Positions 1-8,921 of a stretch of 64,000 nt of DNA are shown in pieces. The position numbers and the translations under genes are program-made. The number at the start of each line of letters is the position of its first letter. Within the stretch, counting starts at the first letter, position 1. The stretch lies in NCBI RefSeq assembly GCF_016863655.1, contig NZ_BOPH01000036.1, positions 1 to 64,000 on the forward strand, given 5' to 3'. The notes below the pieces were generated by a model. That model made no database searches and had not been told where the DNA came from. It saw nothing but the letters and a program-made list of their open reading frames with translations. This DNA is from Virgisporangium ochraceum. GTDB lineage: Bacteria; Actinomycetota; Actinomycetes; Mycobacteriales; Micromonosporaceae.

Positions 1-1
1 G

Positions 2-169
2 TCGCGGAACAATCTGGCCTACGCGTACCAGGCGGTGGGGCGGCTGGAGGAGGCGATCGACCTGTACGAGACAGCGCTAGCAGTGTGCCAGCGGGTGCTA
101 GGGGACAAGCATTCCCTCACAAGCGCCATCCGAGCGAACCTAAACGCCGCGCGTCAGTCCGGCCCGTGA
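2..169 (+). CDS. C-terminal fragment of a tetratricopeptide-repeat protein
   Basis: Only the last 55 codons are in the window; the frame enters from the left edge and ends at TGA. The peptide contains a classic TPR_12-type helix pair (NNLAYAYQAVGRLEEAIDLY, then ALAVCQRVLGDKHSLT), so it is probably the tail of a larger TPR protein such as an NB-ARC/TPR STAND ATPase. That is inference, since the upstream domains are outside the window. Codon use is somewhat less G/C-biased than in neighbours (several CTA and GCA codons), and a tRNA remnant lies about 120 bp downstream, so the gene may belong to an integrated element. Confidence 0.75.
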   Translation, partial: SRNNLAYAYQAVGRLEEAIDLYETALAVCQRVLGDKHSLTSAIRANLNAARQSGP

Positions 170-291
170 TCACGGCGTGGGGCAACTCGTGGTGCGAACT
201 GTCGTCGGCTGGTGCGGCCACTGTCGCATGAAGCGGGCGTTCGTAATGCCGTCGGCGCAGGTAGAGGGCCATGTCGGCGTAGTGGCCGTCG

Positions 292-333
292 CTCATGATC
301 CCTCGGTCGCGGGTTCGAACCCCGCCCGCCCCA
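292..333 (+). other. 3' half of a tRNA gene; candidate attachment-site remnant
   Basis: The sequence folds as the 3' part of a tRNA. It has an anticodon-loop-like CTCATGA, five bases for the 3' side of the anticodon stem, a five-base variable loop (CGGTC), a perfect T-arm (GCGGG TTCGAAC CCCGC), seven acceptor bases (CCGCCCC) and discriminator A, with no encoded CCA. No matching 5' half (acceptor GGGGCGG, D-arm) precedes it. A copy running from the anticodon loop to the 3' end is what site-specific integration into a tRNA leaves at the distal end of an element. In that model the element lies to the left. The isotype is unclear: the CAT anticodon reading is weakened by G rather than A at position 37. 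Confidence 0.7.
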
Positions 334-795
334 CGGCAGTTGACCTGCGGTGGCCTGGCGGCCGATAGCGCCGCTGACAACGGCGATGTCCTTTGCCTCG
401 TGGCGGTCGACGAGCTATTCGAAGCGGTAGCTGACGAAGTCCGGTCGAAGCTTTCCTCCCGTGTGAAGACGAGCCTGATGTCGTGCCATGCCGGACTCGA
501 AGCGGGCCGTACCTCGACCTGCTTGATCCCTCGTCGGTCCTCGTCCCTTGTGGCACGGACTGACTGCCCGCCGGGACGGTGCGGCCGGGCTCTCATGGGT
601 CGCGCAGAACGACAGGCGCCGACTGCCTGCCGACGGGGGATGTCGGACCGGCCCTCCGACCGCCGAATGTTAAGGGTAGTTGCACAACGACTCAATGTGA
701 TAGAACCCATTGGCCGCAGCCAGTGGGTGTTCGATGCGCCGCGGCGGTCGGGTGCGGACCGGCCGATGATGCGACCAGTCGGAAAGAGCCCGGCG
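334..795. other. Gene-free stretch downstream of the tRNA remnant
   Basis: I see no convincing gene in these roughly 460 bases. Open frames crossing it have poor third-position G/C bias and run antisense to the brxL gene. There is a locally A/T-richer patch around 665-715 (reading AATGTTAAGG and CAATGTGATAGAACC) that could hold a promoter or terminator, but no strong hairpin was found. The stretch separates the tRNA scar from the end of the BREX operon. Confidence 0.5.
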
Positions 796-2877
796 CTACC
801 GGTCCTCGCGGAGGTAGGTGACGCCGAAGCCCTTCACCTCCCGGTACCGCTGGTACTTCGTCGCCAGGTCGAACGGGCTGTCCGACGTCCGCTGGAAGAT
901 GTCCAGCCCACGACCGAGCACAATCCTCCACCCCGTGTCGGTCGTGATGGAGCGGTCGTGCACGGACTGCGGCGCCGCGAACTCGACGTCGACGACGATT
1001 CCGAGTACGGCGGCGCTCTTCTTGATCTGCAGGAGGTACTCGTACTGCTTCTGCAGCCGCTCCGGCCCATCCTGGTTCTCGACGGTCACCAGCTTCAGCA
1101 CGACCTCGTCGGCCGGGTCCTTTCCGCTCGCGATCCCCTCGACCAGCTCCATCAGGTTCCTCGCCTGGTGGAACATGCGCACGTACGGGTCGACGAGTGT
1201 GATCTGCGAGGCGCCCCGCAGGTAGGGGACGAGCAGCGCGTCGAACGAGACGCCGCGCTGGCCCTCCTGGTACTCCCGGTGACCCTCGAACAGCACAGGT
1301 TCCGCGGAAGGCGCGGTACCGGGATCCGCGCCGTCCGCGGAGGGCGCGGCACGGGGAACCGCGCCGTCCGCGGAGGGCGCGGCACGGGGATCCGTGCGGT
1401 GGTAGTGGGCGGGATACTCGTCCTCCTCGCGAGTGGTGACGCCGTGCCAGGTGCCGTCCGTGTCGAGGTAGCCGAACCGGACCTCGGCCATCGTGGAGTC
1501 GATGCGCAGGATCTGGTCCTTCACGCGTTTGCGGCCTTCGATCGCGAACCGCAGGATCTCCTCGATCTCCTCGCGGGTGGCGCCGCCGCCGGGGTGGAGG
1601 ATCTTCATCAGGCCCGAGAAGGTCTTGTGGACGCCGTCCCGGTCGCGCGTGGAGATGTCCGACGACAGCGTGAAGTGCTGCCGGTAGCGGTCGGAGTGGT
1701 CCTCCGGTCGCATCGACCTCAGCACCTCGGCGATGTAGTCGACGACGAAACCGTAGCCGTTGGAGAACATCTCGCCGCGGATGATGTCGACCTCCCAGCC
1801 CGGGATGTAGTGGTGCAGGCGGTCGAGGTAGGCCGGGTCGTGGTAGGCCTCCGGCAGCTCGTCGAACAGGTCGGAGTTCTTCAGCATGTACGGCACGGTG
1901 TGCGAGGTGTTGCCGACGAACACCATCGAGGCCTCGGCGCCGAGCGTCTCGACACCACGCGAGAACGACCGGTTCGCCATGTAGTTCTTCATGATGTCGA
2001 CGAGCGCCCTGTCGGTGCGCTTCTTCCTGCCCGCGAACTCGTCGAACGCGACCACGTCCCAGTAGCCCACCAGGCCGATGCGTCCGTTGGAGTTGTTGAC
2101 GAAGAGCTTCGGAACGGTGACCTCGCCGCCCGAGATCAGCATCCCGTGCGGCGAGAACTCCGAGTAGATGTGTGACTTGCCGGTCCCCTTGGGCCCGAGC
2201 TCGATCAGGTTGTAGTTGCGCTCGACGAACGGGATGAGCCGCACGAGCTGAAAGAACTTCGCACGCCTGCTGAACAGTGCGGGATCGAAGCCAATGGACT
2301 GCAGGAGCAGGTCGATCCACTCGTCGGTGGTGAAGCCGCGGCGCGCGTCGAGGTACTGCTCCAGGTCGAACGTCGACAGCTGGATGGGCTTGATCGAGCC
2401 GAGGTTCCAGGGCACAGTGCGCTGGTCGTCACCGTGGAAGTACTCCAGGTCGCAGATGCACCAGACGCCACCGACCAGGAGCTTGGGATGGGCCTTGACG
2501 GTGGGCGACCCGACGACCACGCCCTTGACGCCGAGGTTGGCGAACTCCGCCTCGTAGACGTCGGCCCTGTCGTTGAGGGTCACGGTGACCTTGTCGATGA
2601 TCCGGTGCCGGCCGCGCTCCTTGATTGTCGACTTGACCAGCTCCGACTCGCCGCGGTGCACGTAGTGCTCGGCGAGGATCCTGCGGACGGTCTCGATGCC
2701 GGCCTCGATGGTGGCGTGGTCGTCCGAGGCCGCGTACTGCCCGAGCAGGTACTCGAGGACGTACGACGGCACGATCGCGTTGCCCTTGACGGCCTTGACG
2801 AGGTCCTTGCGGACGACGACCCCGGGAAACAGGCGGTTGATCCGGGAGTCGAGGTCGTCGGTGTCGGGTGCGCTCAT
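796..2877 (-). CDS. brxL: BrxL, BREX AAA+ ATPase with an MIT_C-like C-terminus
   Basis: Last gene of the BREX operon, 693 residues, 16 bp after pglZ. The N-terminal half is a typical BrxL core: Walker A GPKGTGKS at residues 228-235 and Walker B VVAFDEF at 275-281. In type 1 BREX, BrxL is an AAA+ protein needed for phage exclusion. From about residue 530 the sequence is not Lon protease: I see no Ser-Lys protease signature. Instead it reads VSFDALLVPYLRGA, LVDPYVR and, near the end, HDRSITTDTGWRIVLGRGLD, which resembles the phospholipase D-like MIT C-terminal domain. A linker at about 497-526 holds near-repeats of APSADGA, matched by a short tandem repeat in the DNA. The assignment as brxL rests on context plus the ATPase core. 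Confidence 0.9.
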   Translation of the reverse strand: MSAPDTDDLDSRINRLFPGVVVRKDLVKAVKGNAIVPSYVLEYLLGQYAASDDHATIEAGIETVRRILAEHYVHRGESELVKSTIKERGRHRIIDKVTVTLNDRADVYEAEFANLGVKGVVVGSPTVKAHPKLLVGGVWCICDLEYFHGDDQRTVPWNLGSIKPIQLSTFDLEQYLDARRGFTTDEWIDLLLQSIGFDPALFSRRAKFFQLVRLIPFVERNYNLIELGPKGTGKSHIYSEFSPHGMLISGGEVTVPKLFVNNSNGRIGLVGYWDVVAFDEFAGRKKRTDRALVDIMKNYMANRSFSRGVETLGAEASMVFVGNTSHTVPYMLKNSDLFDELPEAYHDPAYLDRLHHYIPGWEVDIIRGEMFSNGYGFVVDYIAEVLRSMRPEDHSDRYRQHFTLSSDISTRDRDGVHKTFSGLMKILHPGGGATREEIEEILRFAIEGRKRVKDQILRIDSTMAEVRFGYLDTDGTWHGVTTREEDEYPAHYHRTDPRAAPSADGAVPRAAPSADGADPGTAPSAEPVLFEGHREYQEGQRGVSFDALLVPYLRGASQITLVDPYVRMFHQARNLMELVEGIASGKDPADEVVLKLVTVENQDGPERLQKQYEYLLQIKKSAAVLGIVVDVEFAAPQSVHDRSITTDTGWRIVLGRGLDIFQRTSDSPFDLATKYQRYREVKGFGVTYLREDR

Positions 2878-2893
2878 CTGATTCCCCGTGCGT

Positions 2894-5392
2894 TCAGAAG
2901 TCGAAGTCCGAGGCGAACGAACGCTTCAGCGTGTAGATCGCCTTCGCGTAGACACGCCACTGGTTGGTGTTGGGGATGCGCTCCTCCAGGCGGAACTCGA
3001 CCGCGCGGTTGTTGAACTCGTTGGCGTCCTGGCTGAGGAGCATCTGCGCGCTCCGGTACCGGTCGCGCTTGTCGGCCGAGGTCTGGTCGAAGGTCAGGTG
3101 GACGAGGTTGGAGATCAGGGTCCCATCGACGTAGAGCCCGGCCCGGACCGTGCGCGGCTGCACCTTGTCGGTGACCGGCTCGGACTGGAACAGCCGGACG
3201 ACGACCTGCCCCGTGGTGATCTTGTCGGACTCGGGCCACACCTCGACGTTGACCGGTCTGGTGTCGCTCCTGCGCTTCTTGTTGACGACCAGCACGGGGA
3301 CGACGACCTCCTGGAGCGTCGCCCCTCCGTGCACGAACCGCGATCCGCCGCCGGCCAGGCGCAGCCGGTGGATCGACTTGGGGATCTGCACCTCGAGGTC
3401 GCCCCGGAGCCCGAGCTGGGCGGCCTCGAACCGCGCGAAGGCGTTGTCGGCCTTGAGGCCCCGGCCCAGCACGTAACGCCGGTTGACGACCCTGATGTCG
3501 TCGCCCTGCGGATGGGTGGACAGGAAGAACGTGTCGCCCAGGGCGTCGTCCTGGAAGAGGAAGCCGTGGTCGGCTGTGACGAAGATGTTCGTGGCGTTGG
3601 CGCTGGCCAGCTTCTTGACGAGGTCGACGATGTCGCGCAGCGTGTCTTCGACGGCCTCGAACACCTGCCGTTCGGTGCCGGGCTTGTCGCCGGTGGCGTC
3701 GATCCGGTTGTGGTAGACGTACATGACCCGGTTGGCCCTGTAGAGCTCGCGCCGCTCGTCGGCGTTGAGGGCCTTGAAGTCCTCGGCCTGGATCGCCACC
3801 CCGCCGACGCTCTCGAGCACCTTGCCGCGCAGGGCGGTGTTGTTCGTCGGCTGGTCGTCGGCCAGCACGGTCTTCGCGTCGGGGGAGTGCGTGAGCGTCG
3901 AGTGCGGCAGGAGCGCCGCCATTCCCAGCTGCGTGTAGCTCGGCACCATCCCGAGGACGGCGTCGAGCGTCGCGTCGAAGCGGTCCTCCTTCCGGATGCG
4001 TGACCCGAGCTCGTCGGCCACCTCGTAGCGCAGCGCGTCGGAGATGATGACGACGGCCTTCCTGTCGCCGTCGCGCACGAGGGGGTGTACGTAGCCGGCG
4101 TAGAAGCCGGTCTGCGGGCGGAAGGTGTCCGAGCGCCACCGGTCGACCCGGTCTACCTGCTGCTGCCAGGCGTTTCCCAGCCCGTACACGAACCTGGTGG
4201 TGTACCGCTTCTCGATCTGCTCCCGCAGCGCCTCCAGCGGCTTCGGGTACTCGGCCGTGCGGGCCGCGTAGACGAACTGCCGGTAGAGCTGGTCGATGCG
4301 GAACCACTCGCGGCGGTAGCGCTCGATCCCGTCGTCGAACGACTGCATCGCGAGGTCGAGCGAGGCGAGCTCGCCCAGCAGTTCGGAGGCGCTGGCGATG
4401 GCCGTGTAGAGCTGCCGGTAGCCGTCGATCCACACACTGCTCTGCCGCGCGCGCACCACGTCTGCGACCTCGCGCGGGGGGACGGTCTGCTCGGCCACCG
4501 CGCGCGCGAGGTCACTGATGATCTTCTGGTCGGCCTCCTCGAACAGGTCGACCCTGACCAGATCGCGGAAGCTCGCGTCCTCGATCGTCGACGCGTAGCC
4601 GAGGTCGCGCGCCGCCCGCCTGGCCAGCGTGGCGAGCGCCTCCTGGCTGCGGCGGTCGTTGCGCAGGCTCGCGAAGTCGAGCTGGATGTTCTGCAGGCCA
4701 CCGGCCCGGTCGGAGGTGAAACCGTCGATCGCCCGGCGGAAGATCCACAGCACGAGATCGTCGATGCTCGGCGACGCCGACGCGTAGCCGTAGATGCTGG
4801 CGACGCCGCGCCAGTAGAACTCGTCGAGGCCGTGGTCCGCGAGCGCGTCGAACTTCGCCCGGAGACCCCGGGCGTTCTCCATCAGCAGCGTCCGAGTGAT
4901 CTCCAACAGGCTGTGCGACTCCTTGAGGCCGATCAGCACCGCCGACATCTTGGCGCGCAGCTTGACGGAGTCGTCGTCGGGGCTCAGCCGGTCCTTGAGG
5001 CTCTGGACGCGTCTGGTGGCGTTGAAGAACTTCTCGTGGGCCCGGACGACCTCGTCGATGCTGGCGCCGGCGAGGCCGAGATCCCGCGCGATGAGGACAG
5101 TGCGGTCGGCCGTGAAGACCCCGTAGGCCAGCTCAAGGTCGAGCAGCCAGTTCCCGATGCCCGTCGGCACCTCACCGGAGCGGTAGACGAGGAACCGGCC
5201 CGCCGGCTCCTCGTGCAGGAGCCGGTTCCTGATGCCGAACTCGTTGTTGGCGACGCGGATCGTCTGCACACCCGGCAGCGCGAGGTCGTCCAGGTCTGCG
5301 GCGTACTGACCGTCGGGGTCGTGCCAGAAGACGACCCGGGCGCTCTCGAACCACCGCTCCAGGTGCGGGCGGACCGTGGCGGCGTCACCCAT
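2894..5392 (-). CDS. pglZ: PglZ, BREX alkaline-phosphatase-superfamily protein
   Basis: 832 residues, usual for PglZ. The C-terminal half carries the PglZ domain of the alkaline phosphatase superfamily, with the metal-ligand region VVIISDALRYE (residues 447-457) and the downstream TADHGFLF (606-613). PglZ is a core component of all BREX types and works with PglX and BrxC in phage exclusion; its exact enzymatic role is not settled. The start overlaps the last codons of pglX by 8 bp, and brxL follows after 16 bp, so translation is probably coupled. Confidence 0.95.
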   Translation of the reverse strand: MGDAATVRPHLERWFESARVVFWHDPDGQYAADLDDLALPGVQTIRVANNEFGIRNRLLHEEPAGRFLVYRSGEVPTGIGNWLLDLELAYGVFTADRTVLIARDLGLAGASIDEVVRAHEKFFNATRRVQSLKDRLSPDDDSVKLRAKMSAVLIGLKESHSLLEITRTLLMENARGLRAKFDALADHGLDEFYWRGVASIYGYASASPSIDDLVLWIFRRAIDGFTSDRAGGLQNIQLDFASLRNDRRSQEALATLARRAARDLGYASTIEDASFRDLVRVDLFEEADQKIISDLARAVAEQTVPPREVADVVRARQSSVWIDGYRQLYTAIASASELLGELASLDLAMQSFDDGIERYRREWFRIDQLYRQFVYAARTAEYPKPLEALREQIEKRYTTRFVYGLGNAWQQQVDRVDRWRSDTFRPQTGFYAGYVHPLVRDGDRKAVVIISDALRYEVADELGSRIRKEDRFDATLDAVLGMVPSYTQLGMAALLPHSTLTHSPDAKTVLADDQPTNNTALRGKVLESVGGVAIQAEDFKALNADERRELYRANRVMYVYHNRIDATGDKPGTERQVFEAVEDTLRDIVDLVKKLASANATNIFVTADHGFLFQDDALGDTFFLSTHPQGDDIRVVNRRYVLGRGLKADNAFARFEAAQLGLRGDLEVQIPKSIHRLRLAGGGSRFVHGGATLQEVVVPVLVVNKKRRSDTRPVNVEVWPESDKITTGQVVVRLFQSEPVTDKVQPRTVRAGLYVDGTLISNLVHLTFDQTSADKRDRYRSAQMLLSQDANEFNNRAVEFRLEERIPNTNQWRVYAKAIYTLKRSFASDFDF

Positions 5393-8300
5393 CGCCCGCC
5401 TCCAGGCCGGGGATCCTCTTGAGCGCGGCGCCGAACCTGGCGTAGTTCACCTTCACCCCGTCGTCCAGATCGATCGGAAGCTGCCGGGACGCCAGCGGAT
5501 ACAGGACGTCGTGCTCGTACTCCTCGAGTTCCAGCAGCACCTTGCGGAGCCGGTCGGCCTCCTTCTGGGCGGCCGCCTGCTGACGCGGCGTCCCGTCGCC
5601 GGCGGCGAGGCGCTCCTGTTGCCGCAGGCTGGACTCCAGCTTGGCCCTGAACTCGCGCAGGTACTCGTTGAGCACCGTCGAGACCGTGGACGGCGTGTAG
5701 CGGTGCAGGTAGACGAGCGCGTTGAACGAGCCCCTGCTACTGGAGAAGAGCCAGTAGATCGGGCGCTTCCGGTACCGCTGGACGTGGTCCTTGTAGAACG
5801 ACTTCACGAAGTAGTCGCGGATGTTCCTCACCCCGAGCGACTCCGCCACGAAGCGGAGGTTCTCCTCGACATGCCGGTCGCCGAAGGTGACCCGGAGGAA
5901 CTGGCGGAAGCGCGCGACGATGTCGTCCTCGAACCAGTCGCCGTCGACGACGGGAATGACGTTGTCCTCGTCGGGTGCGAAGGTCGGAGCGGGCACCCGG
6001 GCGAGGTAGTCGCGCAGCGTGGCGCCCTGATCGGCCAGGATCAGCCCCGGCTCGTCCAGACTGTAGCGCCCGAAGACGCAGCCGACGGCGTAGGACACCA
6101 GGTCCTTCACGACGTCCTGCCGGAACAGCGCCGCACGCTCCGCCTCGGGCCTGCCGGCGTACCTGAAGGCCGTGTTGCGGGTCAGCGAGACCCGGTCGAG
6201 CGGAACCTCGCACCGCACCTCGTGCGCGAGCCCGTAGAGCTCCGCGACCGCGCGGTTGTTCGCCTCTTCGAGCGACTGCTGCCGCAGCGACAGGCCGTCC
6301 CAGCGACGGCAGTACCCGTCGACGGCATCGGCGACCCGCCCGCCGCCGCTCAGGAACGACGGCGACGCGAAGTTCCACGACGTCTCGGACTGGTCCCAGT
6401 CGAGCTTCGAGGTGGCCCGCAGCTCGGCCACCGAGGCGAGCACGTCCTCCGGCGCCGTGGCGTCGACGATCGGCAGGCTGCCGACGTCTTCGGCCACGAA
6501 CGACATGGTCGGCGACTTGGCCTGGAGGAGCGCCTGCATCAGCGACGAGTTGCAGATGCTCATGATGAGCGCGGCCTGCCGTTCGGAGTCGACGAAGACG
6601 GCCTTGGCGGCCGAGCCGATGACGAAGCCCTCCGGATAGCCGCGGAACGCGGGCGCGCCGGACGAGATCTTCGACCACGAGATCGAGGAACGGAAGTAGA
6701 ACTGGGGACTGCGCACCGTCGACCTGGGGCGCTCCGCGAGGATCTCCTGGCCCCCGTTCTGCCAGTTGATCAGGTACTCGTGGTTGCCGTACCACTTGCG
6801 GTACTCGCCGCCCTTGTTGAACGGGAACCATCTGGCGCCGCCGGCTCTGGCCGCGGCGGGGGTGGGCGCGCTCAGGTCGCACGACCGTCGGGCCACCTCC
6901 CACCACAGCCGGGTGAACCGGTCGGCGTCCGAACTGGACAGTCCCTCGCGCAGTTCGGCCAGCTCGCCGAGGGGACGTCCGAGGGCGAAGGCCCGCCGCA
7001 TGTCCTCCGAGAGCCAGTAGACGATGGGCGTGCCCGGGATCAGCGAGAAGCTGTCACCGGGTCGCCGGTACAGGTTCGGCGCGTCCCCGGTCGTCGCGGC
7101 CGCCGCGGCGGCGAGCATCGCCCGCGACTTCTCGGCCTCGGTCCGGCCGTCGACCAGCCGCAGGTAGGTGCCCTCCTCGCCCGGCGACCTGCCGACCTGC
7201 AGGACGAACGCGGTCGTGGACACCACGGCCCCGCCGATCGAGTCGAACGCGCGCTCGCCGAGATGGGCCATCGCCGCGGGCGGCGAGTGCCGGAGGACGA
7301 GCGTGCGCAGCTTCTCGAAGGACGCGAGGAACATCCACGACTGCATGGTGACCATCGCGACCCGCCCCGAGCCGCCGGCCAGCCGGATACAGACCTCGAT
7401 GAACATGGCGAACAGGTCCGTCCTGCCCGCCGGGTAGTGGTCCCTCGCGAACCCGGTCATCAGGGTGCCCATGTTTCCGGCGCCCATGTACGGGGGGTTG
7501 GCGATCACCACGGCGTACTCGCCGGACAGGACGGTCGCCTGATGCACGACCCGCCGCGCCCGCTCGACGACGTCGGCCGTCACGAGGTCAGGGCCGCCGT
7601 CGCGGTCCGGGTCGCCGTCGAGCTGTGCCAGGTGCCGCCCGAGGTCGGCCGCCAGGGCGGCGTCGGGCCGGATCAGCGACCCCAGGAGGTCGGCGTGCTC
7701 GAACCGGTTCCAGAACGCCGTCTCCGCGGCCCGGTCGCCGTCACGGGTCAGCAGGAGGTCGATCGCGGACGGGGCGAAGCGGACCGGTTCGAGCACGCAC
7801 ACGTTCGGCTCGATCCGCTTGCCGAAGAAGGTCCGCTGCCGCGCCCGCGCCTTCATCGTGAGGGCGAAGCCCGCGAGCGCACCGGCGCGAGGGTCGATCT
7901 CCACGCCGAAGAGGTTGTGGGTCAGGATGAGCCCGGGGATTTCGGCCGGCGCGTAGCCCTCCTCCTCGTAGATGGCGTACAGCAGGTCGAAGGCGTACGT
8001 GAGCATGTGGCCCGACCCGCATGCCGGGTCGATGACCCGCAGCTCCTCGGGAGTGCTGATCTTGAGGAAGTCCGCCTCGTCGTGGACCGGGGCGATGTAG
8101 AGCTCCATCCGGTCGACCAGGCGCGACGCGGGACGGTTGAGCATCCACAGACGACCGAGCGAGTTCTCGACGAGATAGCGGACGATCCAGTGCGGGGTGA
8201 AGAGCTGGGTGGCCGCGGGGATCTCGTCGGCGCCGGCCTTTCTGTTCCGCTTGAAGCCGGCGAAGACCTCGTCCTTGCGCTCCGAGATGTAGAACTGGTA

Positions 8301-8921
8301 CAGCCAGCCGATGACCTCGGCGTCCCGGCACACGTCGGCGGTGAGGACCCGGACGGCGCGGTTGAGGATCGAGTCGTCCGCCAGCAGGTCGGCCGGGATG
8401 AGCAGCTCGGTGAAGTCGCCCTCGCGCTCGAACATGAACGGCATGGCGCGGTTCCAGTGGCGGCAGTGCTCCGCGAGCAGCAGCGCGTAGGCCTCGCCCT
8501 GGGGGTCTTCGCTGCGCCGGGTGCCGTTGAGCAGAGCGGTGACCGTCTCGCGGGTCCTCGTGCCGACGACGGCGGCGTCGATGTAGCCGCGTTTGGCCTC
8601 GGCGAGGATCTCGGGCTGACCGGCGGCGACGCCGGCCCGCGGGGAGACGACGCCGGTGCCGGTGTAGCCGTTGGCGTCCATGAACCTCAGGGCGATGATG
8701 CGGTTGAACCAGGTGTACGCCACCCGGTCCGCGACCACCGACCTGCCCTGGTCTCCACCGCCCGCCGCGTGTACCGCCTTCTCCAGCGCCTCGACGGCGA
8801 CGGGCCGCTCGACCCGCTCGGGCGAGGCGGGAGCCAGCACGACGGCGACGCGGGCGCTCACCTCGCGGATGAGCGAGGCGCGGGCCCACGTGGCGAAGTA
8901 CTTCAGTGGTGCGGTGTCCAT
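5385..8921 (-). CDS. pglX: PglX, BREX adenine-specific DNA methyltransferase
   Basis: 1178 residues, matching type 1 PglX. It has the SAM-binding motif DPACGSG at 298-304 and the catalytic motif NPPY at 475-478, characteristic of N6-adenine methyltransferases. A long C-terminal region follows, expected to read the target sequence. In BREX the enzyme methylates host DNA at a non-palindromic site, so unmodified phage DNA is recognised as foreign. Its ATG shares one base with the brxC stop (TGATG), and pglZ starts inside its 3' end. Confidence 0.96.
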   Translation of the reverse strand: MDTAPLKYFATWARASLIREVSARVAVVLAPASPERVERPVAVEALEKAVHAAGGGDQGRSVVADRVAYTWFNRIIALRFMDANGYTGTGVVSPRAGVAAGQPEILAEAKRGYIDAAVVGTRTRETVTALLNGTRRSEDPQGEAYALLLAEHCRHWNRAMPFMFEREGDFTELLIPADLLADDSILNRAVRVLTADVCRDAEVIGWLYQFYISERKDEVFAGFKRNRKAGADEIPAATQLFTPHWIVRYLVENSLGRLWMLNRPASRLVDRMELYIAPVHDEADFLKISTPEELRVIDPACGSGHMLTYAFDLLYAIYEEEGYAPAEIPGLILTHNLFGVEIDPRAGALAGFALTMKARARQRTFFGKRIEPNVCVLEPVRFAPSAIDLLLTRDGDRAAETAFWNRFEHADLLGSLIRPDAALAADLGRHLAQLDGDPDRDGGPDLVTADVVERARRVVHQATVLSGEYAVVIANPPYMGAGNMGTLMTGFARDHYPAGRTDLFAMFIEVCIRLAGGSGRVAMVTMQSWMFLASFEKLRTLVLRHSPPAAMAHLGERAFDSIGGAVVSTTAFVLQVGRSPGEEGTYLRLVDGRTEAEKSRAMLAAAAAATTGDAPNLYRRPGDSFSLIPGTPIVYWLSEDMRRAFALGRPLGELAELREGLSSSDADRFTRLWWEVARRSCDLSAPTPAAARAGGARWFPFNKGGEYRKWYGNHEYLINWQNGGQEILAERPRSTVRSPQFYFRSSISWSKISSGAPAFRGYPEGFVIGSAAKAVFVDSERQAALIMSICNSSLMQALLQAKSPTMSFVAEDVGSLPIVDATAPEDVLASVAELRATSKLDWDQSETSWNFASPSFLSGGGRVADAVDGYCRRWDGLSLRQQSLEEANNRAVAELYGLAHEVRCEVPLDRVSLTRNTAFRYAGRPEAERAALFRQDVVKDLVSYAVGCVFGRYSLDEPGLILADQGATLRDYLARVPAPTFAPDEDNVIPVVDGDWFEDDIVARFRQFLRVTFGDRHVEENLRFVAESLGVRNIRDYFVKSFYKDHVQRYRKRPIYWLFSSSRGSFNALVYLHRYTPSTVSTVLNEYLREFRAKLESSLRQQERLAAGDGTPRQQAAAQKEADRLRKVLLELEEYEHDVLYPLASRQLPIDLDDGVKVNYARFGAALKRIPGLEAGDG

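Noticed and set aside
292..333. Calling an intact tRNA gene
   Set aside because: No acceptor or D-arm 5' half is present upstream, so only the 3' half can be supported.
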